Below, piece after piece: positions 11,503 to 23,952 of a DNA stretch of 64,000 bases. Made by a program: the position numbers and the translations under genes. The stretch's first letter is position 1; the number at the start of each line of letters is the position of its first letter. The stretch spans positions 620,001 through 684,000 of the forward strand of contig NC_089247.1 in assembly GCF_000512585.2 (NCBI RefSeq), written 5' to 3'. A model generated the notes under the pieces. It did no database searches, was not told the origin of the DNA, and saw only the letters and a program-made list of their open reading frames with translations. Source of the stretch: Kwoniella bestiolae CBS 10118 (lineage: Eukaryota > Basidiomycota > Tremellomycetes > Tremellales > Cryptococcaceae).

Positions 11503-13875
11503 ATGTCTTCCGACGGCGATAATGATGATTTCCTCTATGAGGACGAGTATGATGATGGCTTTGATCAGGATGAGGAGATAGGTGAGCTAGTCAGCTTTCT
11601 CCCGATCGAAATTCGAGGTCAGCTGATGAGAGATTTTGGTAGATATCGATTCTACTTCCGAGCCGGACGTTTATGATGCTATGTCTCCCGCTATAGAGGG
11701 TTAGTTATCCATTCTCGCCTGGGGCAGTAAGAAACTGATGATATGATACATGCAGAAGCACCGCAGAAGAAGCCGTATGATGTGTCATGGAAAGTAAAGA
11801 CGTTACAGGAGATTATTGATATGCAGAACAAGGAGATTAGCAAGGTACAGGCCTTATTGGAAGTTCCTGTAAGTCTGACTATCTTACTTCATCGGCTCCC
11901 TTGACTGCCCTGCATCTTGAAAAAGGTCAGAAGGAAGCTGACTCACATCCTCCAGTCATCAAGCGCAGCTATCCTCCTTCGTCATTACGTCTGGAACTCC
12001 GAGAAATTACAAGAACAATTCTGGAACGATCCCTCCCAAGCATTAGAGGAAGCAGGCCTATCACCATCTTCATCACCCACTGCCCGAACCACCGCTCTTC
12101 CTCCCTCACCCACCAAACGATCGAATCGATCACTCAGACCCGGCCCTTCCTCCCTTCTGAAACGCACGAGATCCACTCAACCTACTGGTCCATTCGAATG
12201 TCCGATCTGTTGTATGGAGTACGACTATTCCTCGACATATTCTATGGGATGTGATCACAGGTTCTGCAAGGATTGTTGGATCGAATATCTGTCGGGAAAG
12301 ATCAAGGGTGAAGGTGAAAGTGCGAAGATACAGTGTATGGAGAGTGGTTGTAAGAGGATAGTGAGGGAGGAAGTTATCGATGATTTGGTGACGAAGGATA
12401 TATCGAAGAGGTAAGCTGCCATCTCACTCTTCGAGCCCAAAGACCCGGAGCTTATGATCAATTGTCGTGTCAGATATCATAATCTACTGAACGCCGCGTT
12501 CGTAGCTGATTCTCCGACATTACGATGGTGTCCTCATCCGAATTGCGAGTATATCATTGAATGTTCACAGGCACCTACAAGGATGCTCAATCAGTTGGTC
12601 CCTACGGTAGAATGCAAATGTGGAAATGATCTGTGTTTCGGGTGAGCTTTCTTGCTCTCTCCTTGTGCGGAATTACCAGCTTATCAATCTGAAAATTGCG
12701 TTCATAGGTGCGGCTACGCAGCAAGTCACCGTCCGGTCTTATGTCGAATCGTCAGATTATGGGAAAAGAAATGCGCAGACGACTCCGAAACTGCTAATTG
12801 GCTTCAAGCAAATACTAAGGAGTGTTCGAAATGTCAGTCGACAATAGAGAAGAACGGTGGATGCAAGTGAGCTATATATGACTCGCGTATCATACACGGT
12901 TAGAGTAGCTGACCAGAGTCGGTGTTCTAGCCATATGACATGTAAGAAGTGCAAGTACGAGTTCTGCTGGGTATGCATGGGACCTTGGTCGGAACACGGT
13001 ACTTCGTGGTATCAATGTAATCGATATGACGAGAAGTCAGGAATAGATGCAAGGGATACTCAGGCTAAATCCCGAGCCAGCTTGGAGAGATATTTACATG
13101 TGAGTGTCAGCTTCTTCAACATGTAGCTCGTTGTGGACGAGACAAGCTGATGGCTTGTTGACTATGCAGTACTTCAACCGATGGGCGAACCATGAACATT
13201 CTGCTAAGCTTGATGCGGAGTTCTACCAAAAGACGGAAAAGAAGATGGAGCAGATGCAGAATAGCGGGAATCTTTCTTGGATAGAGGTTCAATTTGCCAA
13301 ACAGGCTGTGGACGCTGTCATCAAAGCTAGAATCACACTGAAGTGGTCATACTGTATGGCGTTCTAGTAAGTTGTTTGGTATCCACTCATAATTTCTGCA
13401 AACCCCTCTTTGGTACTGTACGGTCATGTGCAAGCAAGCGAGGCTCGATGCTAATCTGATCCGATCAACTATAGCCTAAAACGAAACAATATGACCGAGT
13501 TGTTCGAAGATAATCAACGTGATTTGGAAAGAGCCGTTGAGAATCTGGGATATCTCTTGGAACAGAATATAAGCGATACGGACAGTATAGCTAAGCTAAG
13601 ACAGGATATCACGAATCAAGCTGTAAGTACGCCATATATATGTATCACCTCTTCTCCGTCTGCTTGATCTGTCGACCGTGACAATGTCTTAAGCTGATAA
13701 TCATGTTGGCGATCTCATAGGCATACGTGCAGAAACGACATGATATACTTATGGATGATACGTTGAGGGGATATCTTGAGGTGAGTTTGGTGATGGCTGC
13801 TTTTTGATGGATAAGTGATTAGCTAAAGAGTTGACTGGGCAATAGCGTCGATGGGAGTTTACGGTAGACACATGA
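11503..13875 (+). CDS. Ariadne-type RBR E3 ubiquitin ligase
   Basis: RING-between-RING ubiquitin ligase of the Ariadne/HHARI family. The ATG at 11503 opens an acidic N-terminus (MSSDGDNDDFLYEDEYDDGF) like that of Ariadne proteins. A UBA-like helical segment follows (LLRHYVWNSEKLQEQFWNDP). RING1 is CPICCMEYDYSSTYSMGCDH ... CKDCW, the IBR holds CPHPNC ... VECKCGNDLCFGCG, and RING2 is CSKCQSTIEKNGGCNHMTC ... CWVCMGPW. The catalytic Cys is expected in GGCNHMTC; its TGC codon is at 12862-12864, four bases before an exon end. The Ariadne helical domain then follows (YFNRWANHEHSAKLDAEFYQ ... LKWSYCMAFYLKRN) and the protein ends RRWEFTVDT. The ligase takes ubiquitin from an E2 (UbcH7/UBE2L3 type in animals) onto its own Cys; in animals it works with neddylated cullins. 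About nine introns. Confidence 0.93.
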
Positions 13876-14352
13876 AGAGGGTTTCTAGTCACTCTGGCAC
13901 AGAGTATTTAGATCTGCTCCAGTGTCAGGGGTGATGGGCAGCAAGTGGATACCGAGATATCATCGTAGTGGTGATGACTTCTTGAGTTGGCGGAAGAAGC
14001 ATATATCTCTGCAGCTTGTCCTGTGTATTTATTTCATTTCTTACCGCTATTCTACTTTAGTCATCATGTTGAGCATAGTGTTCCTGATATGTGAGATATC
14101 AAAAGCCCTCTTCTCGCTGCTTGGTGCATGGTGCATGGCTGTTATCTTGCAATATGTTCAAGAAGAAGAACAAAGCACTTTCGCTCATGTAGGAACCTCT
14201 AAACTCCATCGAGCGAGTGAAGTGGAGGTGATTCCACTGTGTCCATCTTCGAAAGAAATCTTAGAGAGTCTAACCTCACATCTTGGCTCGACCTTACAAG
14301 AATACAGGTATACGAATCGAACCTTAGAGATACAATCTATCTTCCCTTGAGC
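13876..14352. other. Intergenic region between Ariadne ligase and DUF1308 gene
   Basis: Tandem spacing of 477 bp. It should contain the 3' UTR of the ligase and the promoter of the next gene. A frame open upstream of 14353 starts only at a GTG, and no other coding signal was seen. Confidence 0.4.
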
Positions 14353-16987
14353 ATGTCCCAATCCCAAGATTTCACCCCCAACCTACATCATGCTCGCCTC
14401 CTCCTCACCGAGCTCATATCCCATATCCAGAGGTTCGACCTGAACAAACTGATGTATCGCGCTCCCATTTTGGATAGGATACGGTTCGAGCATTGGAGTC
14501 AAGATGAGATTATGGGGTTTAAGAAGTGGTTGGATGGGGTCGAAAACCATGGGAGGTTGTTGGATGCTGTGAGTCATGTCTGTCCATTTGCCAGATCTAT
14601 GGGATTTGGGTATAGAGACACGAACCCTTCGCTTCTTCGCGGTGACTTGCTATTAAGTTGTACTCTTTACCCTTCCAAAGGCAACATAGACAATCCCAAG
14701 ACATATTACTGAATCTTCGTAATCCACCCCAACCTATAGATGATCGATTCCCGCATTCCACCAAAGGACGACCCCATCCCCACGGTCCTGAACCTCATCA
14801 CATACTGGAAAATCATCATCACTTCGCAATCTCCCATGGTAGGTGTGAAGATGAGTATGGGCGGTGAGAAGCGACAGGCATGGCCTTTGAGTAAAACTTC
14901 CACTGTCCCAACGGCGAATGTCAACGGGAAGGGGAAAGAGAAGGAGAAGGAAGTTTGGGTGGATGTTATTGCTCAAGGTGGTAGGGAATGGATCAGGATC
15001 TATAGGTGGGTTCAACCTTCTCTTCAGCCTCGCCCCCCTCTTAAACCTTCTTACTCTCACTCTTGACATGTACTGCCTTATCTGAGTGAGAGCTAGATCA
15101 GTCGTAAAGGATGCTGATGTTCGTGAGGTGTTGAGCAGCAAGAAGATATCTCATCTCTTGGCAGAGTTTAGAGAAGCAGACTCATATGTCAACAGCGATT
15201 TTGATTCTGACTCCGAGTCTGATTCTTCTGCTGGACCTAAAACATCATCGAGTAAACAGACAACCAAGACTAAACCAGGGATGGACAACTCGCTAGTCAC
15301 CACCGCTCAAGATTTACTTCGCGCAGCCAATTCGGTCGAAAGTATACCTGGTGCACCCGTTCCCAGCATAACCATCCATCTCACCAGAATACCAGCCACG
15401 CCTAGAGACTTGTACCGTAAGACACCAAGATCCGATGATAATGACCGAGAAGAGGAAGAAGAAGCAGATTGGCCAGACAATCGTATACCCCTTACATTCC
15501 AGCACCTCCAATCGCAAGGAATAAACCTAATATTCGGTGACCTATCTGACAAACCACTCTCCTCCCTCTCTGGTCCGCCCCTACCATCCGAGCCAATACC
15601 GAATCTAATGTTCAATCTGGACATAACTACCCTCCTGGGTCTTTGCTCCGACGTTCTACATCATCCCCTGCCAATCTCCAAGGCTGAAGCTGCCCGAAGA
15701 TCGCTCAGGCCCACCGGCCATTTATTGCAGGATGCCAATGGCGAGATCAAGTTGGTGTCGAGGGGACGAGATGGTACGGGAAAGAGCAAGAATAAAGTCA
15801 AGAGGCAGCCGTTAGATTCAGAGGAGGAAGAGGAGTTGAAAGGGCAGAGTCAGAATTCGATTGAGTTGTATAAGTGTATTTTGGAGGAGATGGAACGGCC
15901 ATTCGTACAGGAGTTTAATGAGGTTATAGAGGGGGCTTGGAAGGAACAGCTGATTAGGAAGAAGAAGAAAGATGGTCGATCGGATCAATCTGAATCTTTG
16001 GTGAATACAGTAAAGAACTTAGGTGCGAAGATACAGGAGAAGTTAGATTTTAATGAGAAGGCTCAACCTACGGTAGAATTCTATACGACCCTCCAAGCTG
16101 CTCAATATACATACGAGGCGCTCTCCTCAGGACCAGCTCATGGACATGGCATGGAACAGCGTAGGATGAGACGGATGTTGGGTTTGGAAGAGGGCGATTT
16201 CTTTGAAGGGAGTAGGTATGAGGGGAAGGAGGGGTTCTTGAGGGGATTGAAGGTTAGGATATTTGATTTGGAGGGACAAGAAGGATTTAGAGCGAGGAGT
16301 GTGGGAGAGGTGCTAGAAGAAGGGAGGAAGAGGGGCGAGGACCTGAGGAATGTTCCTTTGAATTGTCATGGACATGACGTTGATGATGATACAACGGATG
16401 GCGTAGAGAAAACAGGATTTCACCAAACGCTCTATTCTATCACCTCTCATTTCCTCGACCAATACTACCTATCTCTCATTGCCGATTCCACCACCAGCAA
16501 TCCAAGCCAGAAGAATCACAAGATCATATCTCAGACTACAGGAAACTTACCGAACTTTTTGCAACCTCGTAAATTACCTACTCCGCCTATCGCCAAGATC
16601 TCATTGCCCTTCCCTGTCGTCTCTTTACATTCCCTTCAAAGAGGTGCTAAGGAGGGTATGACCACTATCATGATGGGTACTGCTACGCTCAAGGAGGTTT
16701 GGGGACAGGTTTGTTGGAGGGTCAGAGGATGGGAGAGGGGGTGGTACGATTGGGAAGAGGGCTCATCCATCCGAAATGATGAAGAAGAGAAGGAGGAGGG
16801 TAATGACGATGGCACGGGGGAACTTCACGGGAGACGGGAGAAGGGCCACGCAGCGATTATGATCTTCCCGTATAGGGTTTTCGGGGAAGGTAAGAGGGTG
16901 AGATTTGAGAAAGGGGATTATTCGTATCCTACGAAAGATTGGTGGGATGAGGAGTCCGGTGTAGGTGGACCTCAAGAGGATGGTTGA
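14353..16987 (+). CDS. DUF1308 / UPF0415 (C7orf25-like) protein
   Basis: Three exons: 14353-14568, 14740-15005 and 15097-16987; spliced length about 790 residues. The N-terminal part is helical (LLTELISHIQRFDLNKLMYR). The middle has WVDVIAQGGREWIRIYR, which matches the conserved W.DV....G..W....R segment of animal C7orf25/UPF0415. Farther on, FNLDITTLLGLCSDV, RPFVQEFNEVIEGAW and TTIMMGTATLKEVW line up with the DUF1308 (PF07000) C-terminal domain, which is PIN-like by reports I recall. The protein is about twice the usual animal length because of charged inserts (DFDSDSESDSS, DNDREEEEEADW, EEEEELKGQ). Molecular function is not established in the family. The ATG at 14353 begins MSQSQDFTPNLHHARLLL. 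Family placement is by remembered motifs. Confidence 0.72.
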
Positions 16988-17248
16988 TGAGCAATCTGAC
17001 GGGATTGTACGATCAATATGTCTTCGATACTTTCACTTGGGAACGGGTATGTTGGGGTAGCTACATGATATATCTTGCATGGATAAGATACCATTTGATA
17101 GAGATAACAACATACGATAAGATGCAACATGTTATATGGCTGACGTCTAATGTCAATCTACAAATCAAACCGATGAGCCAGTCGTCGTTGATGATCGACT
17201 GAGAATGAAGATTCTTCGGATCCAAAAGGAAACATCGAATAGCAGACG

Positions 17249-18458
17249 TCACATCATGGCTAACGGATCTGAGTTGGGAATAAATATCAGCTCCTGATCT
17301 CATTTGCTTGTTGGTTTAGATGAACAGGGTAAATTTACTCACCATCGTCCTCGTCATCTTCATCTTCCTGCTCGTCCCTCATCCTCGTACCGGGGCTGAT
17401 AGGTTCCTCTTTCACCTTAACCTTACCATCCACCTGTCGCTGTCTACCCTCCTTCTTCTTGCTGGCAGCTGTCGTTGTGTTCGTAGTGGATGAACGAGGT
17501 TTCTTGCTTTTCGAATTCGAGTTGTTGGTCGGTGTATGTGTGGGATTATTGATGGGCGCTGTGGAATGTTTGCTTCGAGAGGGGTTGGGATTTCTGGGCG
17601 GCGGTGTCTGGGCACGACATTAGCAATGAGCTTGGCAATCTGAGGTGTCATGAGGTCCAAGTGGATTCGACTTACATGTATGTTCTCTGTGTAATCGTCT
17701 CCTCCTTCTTGGTCTTGATGATAATTTCCATTCTGCATCACATCCTGCTCGTCTTGGGATCCCTCATCCGAAGCTGAATCTTCCACTCTTCTCCTCTTCT
17801 TCGACTGAGCTCGTGTAGGAGGTAGCACTGGTGAGAGGGATATTGGAATCTTGGAAGACGAGGCGTGTGTGGATTGGTCTTGCTGTTGTTGAAAGGTTCG
17901 TCGTTTGGCTGATGCAGAGGCAGAGGCAGAAGCAGATGTGGGACGAGATTTCATTACCTACATGACGCAAGAAGCAGACCACACCACCTCATCAGCTCGG
18001 CTTAGAGACTTGTCAGTCTCGCGAGTCAAAGGGAGACCTACAGGAGTACTATTCTTGTGTACACTCTGGCCCCTCACAATCTTTCCATCCTGCCCCTCAT
18101 CTTCAAGCACCCCTTCAATCCTCTTCCTCAAACCCCAATACCCCTCCCTCCACCTCTTCACCTCCCCCTCCAACACCGCATTATCTCCCCTCAGCCCCTC
18201 GTTCTCCCCCAGCAAATCGTGATACTCATTTTGTAAACTCTTATACGACTTCTGCGTCTCTTCCAGCTGATCTTCAATTTCCGATAACTTTGATTCGGCC
18301 TTTGATAACATTACATTTTCGTTCTCTAATTCTGCGATTCGCAGTTTATACTCCGTGTTGGTCTGGAGTATACCCTTGTTGAGGAAGGTGGCCAGTTCCA
18401 ATTCGTGTTTGAGGGATGAGATTTGGGATTCGAGTTTGGCGAGGTGGGGTTTGGACAT
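17249..18458 (-). CDS. Unrecognised coiled-coil protein with basic, Ser-rich tail
   Basis: I do not recognise this protein. The ATG at 18458 opens MSKPHLAKLESQISSLKHEL, a continuous coiled coil of about 120 residues with heptad leucines (AELENENVMLSKAESKLSEI, LEETQKSYKSLQNEYHDLLG). An intron with a GTAGGT donor follows, then a disordered region with an alanine/serine run (PTSASASASASAKRR), a likely nuclear signal KKRRRVED, and basic and acidic stretches ending EDEDDEDDDPLAMM. The last coding exon is only 20 nt (17249-17268). The coiled coil plus nuclear signal suggests a chromatin or kinetochore subunit, but that is only a guess. It converges on the DUF1308 gene (261 bp) and is divergent from SNIP1. 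Confidence 0.7.
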
Positions 18459-18927
18459 TGCGAGGTGATGAAATGGTGGATAGGAAGGGTGGAGGGGCGG
18501 GTTTCGTGTGATGTGATGAGGATGATTGAGCCCCCGTCAGTCTCCTGCTGACGATGTGATGGGCGATAGGTATGAGATTTCTAGTTATGTCTGTTGAGTT
18601 GATTCGGGACTGAGTGAGATTTCAAGCGAAGAGGAGAGAAGGGGAGGATGAGAGAGTTGAAAGTATGAAAGTGTGAAATTGTCAACATTACTCATAAATC
18701 GAAGAGGCGACGCGAAAAATCCAGGAACAAAGTATATCTTCAACTTGCTTTGATTTCTACTCACATTGGCTTCTTTCTCTACTTCATTATCGACATCATC
18801 ATACCTGCTCACAATCTACTACTCGCTTTAATCCACGGCCATACAACCCTACACTATACGATTCAATCAGCTGGGCTGCTAAAACCTCGATCGACAGATA
18901 AAGTCCCACGACACACCCACGCCCGCC
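18459..18927. promoter_or_regulatory. Divergent promoter, coiled-coil gene and SNIP1
   Basis: Head-to-head upstream region of 469 bp. The right part (about 18750-18925) is rich in C, A and T and looks like the SNIP1 leader. No specific operator was recognised. Confidence 0.4.
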
Positions 18928-20231
18928 ATGTCAGAATCCCCCGACAGGCGTCATTACAGGCGAGAATCCCGCTCTCCCAGACGTAGAGAATACGTATCAA
19001 AGGGAGCAGGCAGGTCGTCCTCCAGAAGAAGGTCACCTGGACCGGGACCATCAAAGCCTTACGACCGAGAGAGAGACAGGGAGAGGGATAGGAGACCTAG
19101 AGATAATGGGTATGGTGATCGGGAAAGGGTGAGGGATAATGACAGGAAGGGGTATAACGAGAAAGACAGAGAGAAGGAAAGGGCTGTAGATAGGAAGAGG
19201 TATGATGGGGATGTCAAGCGGGAGGTGAGTGTCTGCGTCCCACTTATCTTTATTATGGATATGTCAATCTGCTGTGAGATGGAAATACTTTGAAGGAGAG
19301 GAAAAGCCACTGGTATGCTGATTTATGGTTTTATGCTGTAGGACCCAGACGCTCCCACTATCGAGCCTGAGAAACCAAATTTCGGTAACTCTGGTCTCCT
19401 GGCGAAAGAAACCAACACGATAAAAGGTGTGGAAGTGAAGTATAATGAGCCGCCTGAAGCTAGGAAACCAACCAAGAATTGGAGGTTGTATGTGTTCAAA
19501 GGTTCTGAGCAAGTTGGTGAGTCGAAATCAATCCCCTAACACAGGCGACCGATAGATCTCGCTGACAAGGATGGATGCGATGGAAAAGACCTCATACATA
19601 TATACAGACAGTCGTGTTACCTTATAGGTAGAGATACAGTTGTAAGTGCTCCTTCCTACCGTATAGCCAGTATGTCCGTATGTTTCCCAAGAGTAGCATC
19701 GCTGATTCCAGCTCGCACAGATCACCGATATACCCATCGCCCATCCTTCGTGTTCCAAACAACACTCTGCCATACAATACCGTCAGATATCGGAGAAGAA
19801 CGAGTATGGTGATGTGACGACGACGGTGAAGTGAGCCAAGCTCCCCTTGCGGCCAGATTCCCAACTCCATTCTCTCTTTCTTGCATTACTCTCAATTCTC
19901 GTCCGCCCCACTTCTTTCTCTTCGAGACAGCTGACTAATCTCATCCGGTAGACCATTCATAATCGACCTGGACTCTACGAACGGTACATATGTCAATGAT
20001 GTGGAGATACCTAAATCTCGGTAAGCGTAAAGTTTGGAGATCTCTGCATCAAGCTAGCTGAACTGATTTGCATGTCACATGCCCAGATACTACGAGCTAC
20101 GAGGAAGTGATGGTGAGTGCTTGCCCGACATAAGACGCTTGAGGTGAATGGCTGATAGACCTTCGATAGTGATCAAATTCGGTACGAGCTCGAGAGAATA
20201 TGTGTTGTTGGCAGAGGATGCCTCCGCATAA
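18928..20231 (+). CDS. PML1: FHA-domain splicing factor, SNIP1/Pml1 type
   Basis: The ATG at 18928 opens an Arg/Asp/Glu/Ser-rich low-complexity N-terminus (RRHYRRESRSPRRREY, DRERDRERDRRPRD) followed by a forkhead-associated domain. FHA evidence: NWRLYVFKGSEQVD, LIHIYRQSCYLIGRDT, DIPIAHPSCSKQHSAIQYRQ and FIIDLDSTNGTYVND, closing YVLLAEDASA. Gly-Arg, Ser-x-x-His and the Thr-Asn-Gly loop of phosphothreonine-binding FHA domains are all present. The same layout (RS-like head plus C-terminal FHA) is seen in human SNIP1 and yeast Pml1, the latter a subunit of the RES complex for pre-mRNA retention and splicing. About seven exons, several of them small (for example 19589-19641). One acceptor near 19711-19720 is ambiguous and would add or remove LAQ. 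Confidence 0.9.
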
Positions 20232-21119
20232 GTAGGAAAAGCAGTGTACATATGTGTGCATGTGATAAGTGCTATGATCGAGACTTGTGAGCAACGAGGG
20301 GGCGAAGAATCGAAGCAAGAAAAGTACATCACAATTAGTCACGGTGCCTATGCATACAATTGTATTTTAGTGAGTTTAGTGAATTCCCATTCTTGGTGTG
20401 GTCATGTCCAATTCTCCCAATGTTCGAGGTGTGTCTCCCGCACTCACACCAAGTGACACAATGACCGAGTACCACTGACGATGCGATCGGGGATATACAC
20501 ACAAACAAACCAATCAATCGGATAGACACACAAACAAGCCACAACCTCCTTCACACAACTATTCCCACCATCCAGCTCGTAGCATGCATACAGAACTGTC
20601 AATAATATGAGATGTTCGGTATATTCACCTCGATCGCGAAAATGGTACCAAAGGACTGGACCAAGCCATCAAATGGTAATTGGCTCCTTTCAAGGACACA
20701 TCCACAACTTTAGCGTTTCATAATGATGTCAAGGCTTCTTCGGGATAGGAGCTGAAGGAGGTCTAACGGGACGAGCTAAAGGATATCAACATAGGATTTG
20801 GTACTTACAATGCGAATGCTAAAGAAATAGCGATGGACATATACTGATCTCACCTTCCAACTTTCTTTCTACGTTGAGGACTCAATTCTTGTATTCTCAA
20901 CAATTTGCTCGACCGATCAAACCTCTGGAACCTACCGATAAGTTGATTAGGATCGCTCAAAGTGTAGATAAGAACTCGCGACATCCTGAGATTTACTATT
21001 GGAGCGTAGGCCATACTCTAGCCTGCAGAAGCTATATCGGTGTTGAGATAGATCACAATCTGTCTTCGCTGGATGAACGACTACGTTGCGTTTAGAGGAA
21101 GAGTAAGGAATTTGACACA
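20232..21119. other. Intergenic region before the first membrane-protein paralog
   Basis: This 888-bp gap follows the SNIP1 stop and should contain its 3' UTR and the promoter of the paralog at 21120. A TTG-initiated frame at 20874-21095 has no recognisable domain. In-frame TAG codons shortly upstream of 21120 support the chosen ATG. Confidence 0.4.
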
Positions 21120-23952
21120 ATGAACATCCTGGTAAGTCAACGTTGACCCCATCTATAATATCTTTTCAACCGAATAAACTGATAGAATCCATTTCCTTCC
21201 CTCACACTGTATCAGCTTGACGACGCTTCACCGGAACTCAGGTTCTTCTCACAAGCGGATGGATGGATAGACGACCATAGAGATGGTAAGCTGAGCCCCT
21301 CGGATCGGATCATATTCTAGTCGAGGACCCACGAGGCTGACAATCTTTTGACGGTAGGAACCAAATATCCTGATTCATCTAGAGGGTCGTATTCACACAG
21401 TACCTTCCATTGTACACAAACCGATGTAAGTTTGACCACCTCTCCCTTCACGTCGACTTTGGAGTGTACAAGAAAGGAAATGGCTGAGACGGGAATACTG
21501 ATGTAGGGCGATTATATGGAATTTAGATTTAACGGCACGGGAATAAGTATAGTTGGATCTAAGAGGAATAATCACGGTGTATATGGAGGTGAGTCAACCT
21601 AATGTATTGAGGCAAGTGTGAGACCAGTGCTGATTCGACGAGGTCGATAGTCAAGGTCGACGATGAGACGGAAACGTTTTATTCTGGTTATTCAGCGAAT
21701 CCGATATTCCAGACTGAGTTGTATGATCGTAATGACCTTTCGACTGATCAGGAACACATCATCGTGAGTATACGATGCAAGGCATCATTACGTATTTTCA
21801 AACATAGTACAACTTATGCTGATAAGATGAGTTGCATGTGTCGATAGAGAATCACCAACTATCCGACTCGAACGGATCCTCAGCCCAGCTCAACGCCGGA
21901 TTCATGGTTGGATATCGACTATCTACTCATATCGCATGCTATGTAAGCACACATCGCATGTTCAGCAGATGATCTAGCTTTTGTTGACTCAACGACCGAT
22001 ATTCAGTTCCGATCAAGTGTACACCACCACATTGGATGATACTAGCCCCGGTATCACATATGATGCGTCTTGGACGAACGACGCGAAAGATCCAGTGAAT
22101 TATAACAGGACGATCCATTTGACAGGTGAAAGTGGTGGAAGTATGTTGTTACCGTGAGTTTGGCACCGTGCATGGAGACAGCACAATGTAACGGAATGTA
22201 CATCGGGTACTTTCCCTCTCGTTCGCCCTGTATGACACCTGACACTCCTGATCTTACAGCTTCAATGGTATTTCAATACAGATATTCTCAGGACTGAATG
22301 TCGATCACGGTGAATACTCTGTCAGGTAAGTGTGAAATTGGTCTCTCGTAAATAGACTTGTCATCAGATAGGAACAGGGGGTGCTAACGCTGTGATCAGT
22401 ATTGACGACGGACCAGCCCAGACATTCAATGGAAGTCATTTCGAACGATCGACACAAGTGCCCCGTGGGTATCGCTTCGACCCTTTGATCCCCCTAATCT
22501 GAAGTTCAGCGAATCACCGCTGATCGGACCGATCAATGTCTAGATTTTACAGCTTCTGGTTTGGCGGAAGGACCACATGTCCTCAAGATAACCAATAGCG
22601 GCACGTCTGGTAGTCCAATAGTAGGCTTCGATTTTGCCATTGTCAACTCCACCGTTTCTCCCGATGAATCGATTAGCGGAAGTGTCACAAGCCAACAATT
22701 GAAACCGACATTCGTACCTTCAATTGATGAAGACACTCCCGGATCTGGTTCTGACTCCAAGTCGACAAATATCGGCGCCATCGTTGGAGGGGTTATAGCC
22801 GGTGTGGTCGCACTCACTGTCCTCGCTGTGTTGGCATGGTGCTACTTGTCTAGAAAGCCCAGAAAAGTGTCGAGTAAAACAGACAACCGACATAAGTCAT
22901 ACATCGATTTTCCAAGTGGGAGTGCGAGAAGCAGAACGATAAGTGAAGTTGAATCTAAGACTAACGGATCAAGGATAGTATCCACTACCGCTACCGCAGG
23001 TGACAACAGCCCTACTTCCCAATCGATGTTTGGCTCTTTACGAGGATTGTTTAAGAAGAGGCAAATATCAGAAGAAGAAGATATTTCCTCCCGAAGTGAC
23101 TCACCTCAAGGTAGCATTGCGTACTTCTATACCCCTCACTCAAAGAGCGCTAGACATCCTCGATATCCCAGCTCAGCAGGTTTGACAAGCCCATCAACTC
23201 CTGGTCAGATGGACAGCTTCGATAATCAGATTTACCGGAATCCTCCACCTACCCGAACGAGAACACGACCATCGGTCACTCATCATGTATCTCAGAATTC
23301 GATCACATCGAGATCATCCGCCTATTCACAAGGTGGTGAGACGTATTTGACGGATAGGTTGGATAATCTCAGAGGACCAGTACCATTACCTTCTCCTCCT
23401 TCTCAGGGATTGAGCGACTACGAGCACATGCCACTACCTCCTTTACCTACTACCCTCGCCGACGTGTCCATCCCAGCATCAAACCTGAGTATCAACAATA
23501 TCACTCGATCACCTGATTCGTCAGAACGACCGACTCTATCGCATGCAGATGCAAGTTCGTCCTTGTTACCCTCCATAATGATTCGACAATCTCTCGGTTC
23601 CTCCTTGAGGCCGACTAATGAACCCATAATGGAACATCCCCAACAGACACACACGTCATCTACGAACGTCTCACCCTCAGATACACCCCAATCTAGTCAA
23701 GTCGCGATGACCAGCCCAGACACTCCAGGAGATTTCAAACGGAGTATACTAGGTTTGACCCTTGAGCGAAGCAACTCAAATGGCAATCGCTCACATGAAG
23801 AAGACAGTGCAGGCACTGAAGGTGGAGGCGGGTTGACCGATATTAGAAGACTGAATATGACTACCCCTAGTGTACTCGATCTGGAGCCTCCCATACTGAG
23901 TCCTCCACCGGACTATTCGCATATCATGTCTTCTCAGCAACAGCAGCAATAG
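21120..23952 (+). CDS. Single-pass membrane protein, two beta-rich modules, PPxY tail (paralog A)
   Basis: First of four family members in the window; no function is known to me. Ten exons; the first is only 12 nt (21120-21131, MNIL), then 21216-21285, 21358-21425, 21507-21588 and on; the last, large exon holds stalk, membrane helix and tail. Module 1 carries DDASPELRFFS, GDYMEFRFNGTGISIVG and KRNNHGVYGVKVDD. Module 2 has YTTTLDDTSPGITYD, YNRTIHL, FNGISIQIFSG and VDHGEYSVSIDDG, followed by GLAEGPHVLKITN and FAIVNST. A stalk leads to a transmembrane helix (GAIVGGVIAGVVALTVLAVL, about 22771-22848) and a Ser/Pro-rich tail of about 360 residues with PPDY at 23905-23916. N-glycosylation sequons in the modules suggest they face outward, yet no signal peptide is seen. 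The protein ends in a glutamine run. Confidence 0.85.
22771..22848 (+). other. Transmembrane helix of paralog A
   Basis: About 26 hydrophobic residues with small-x3-small spacing (GAIVGGVIAG...), then LSRKPRK as stop-transfer. The same position is occupied by GAIAGG-type helices in the other three paralogs. Confidence 0.8.
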
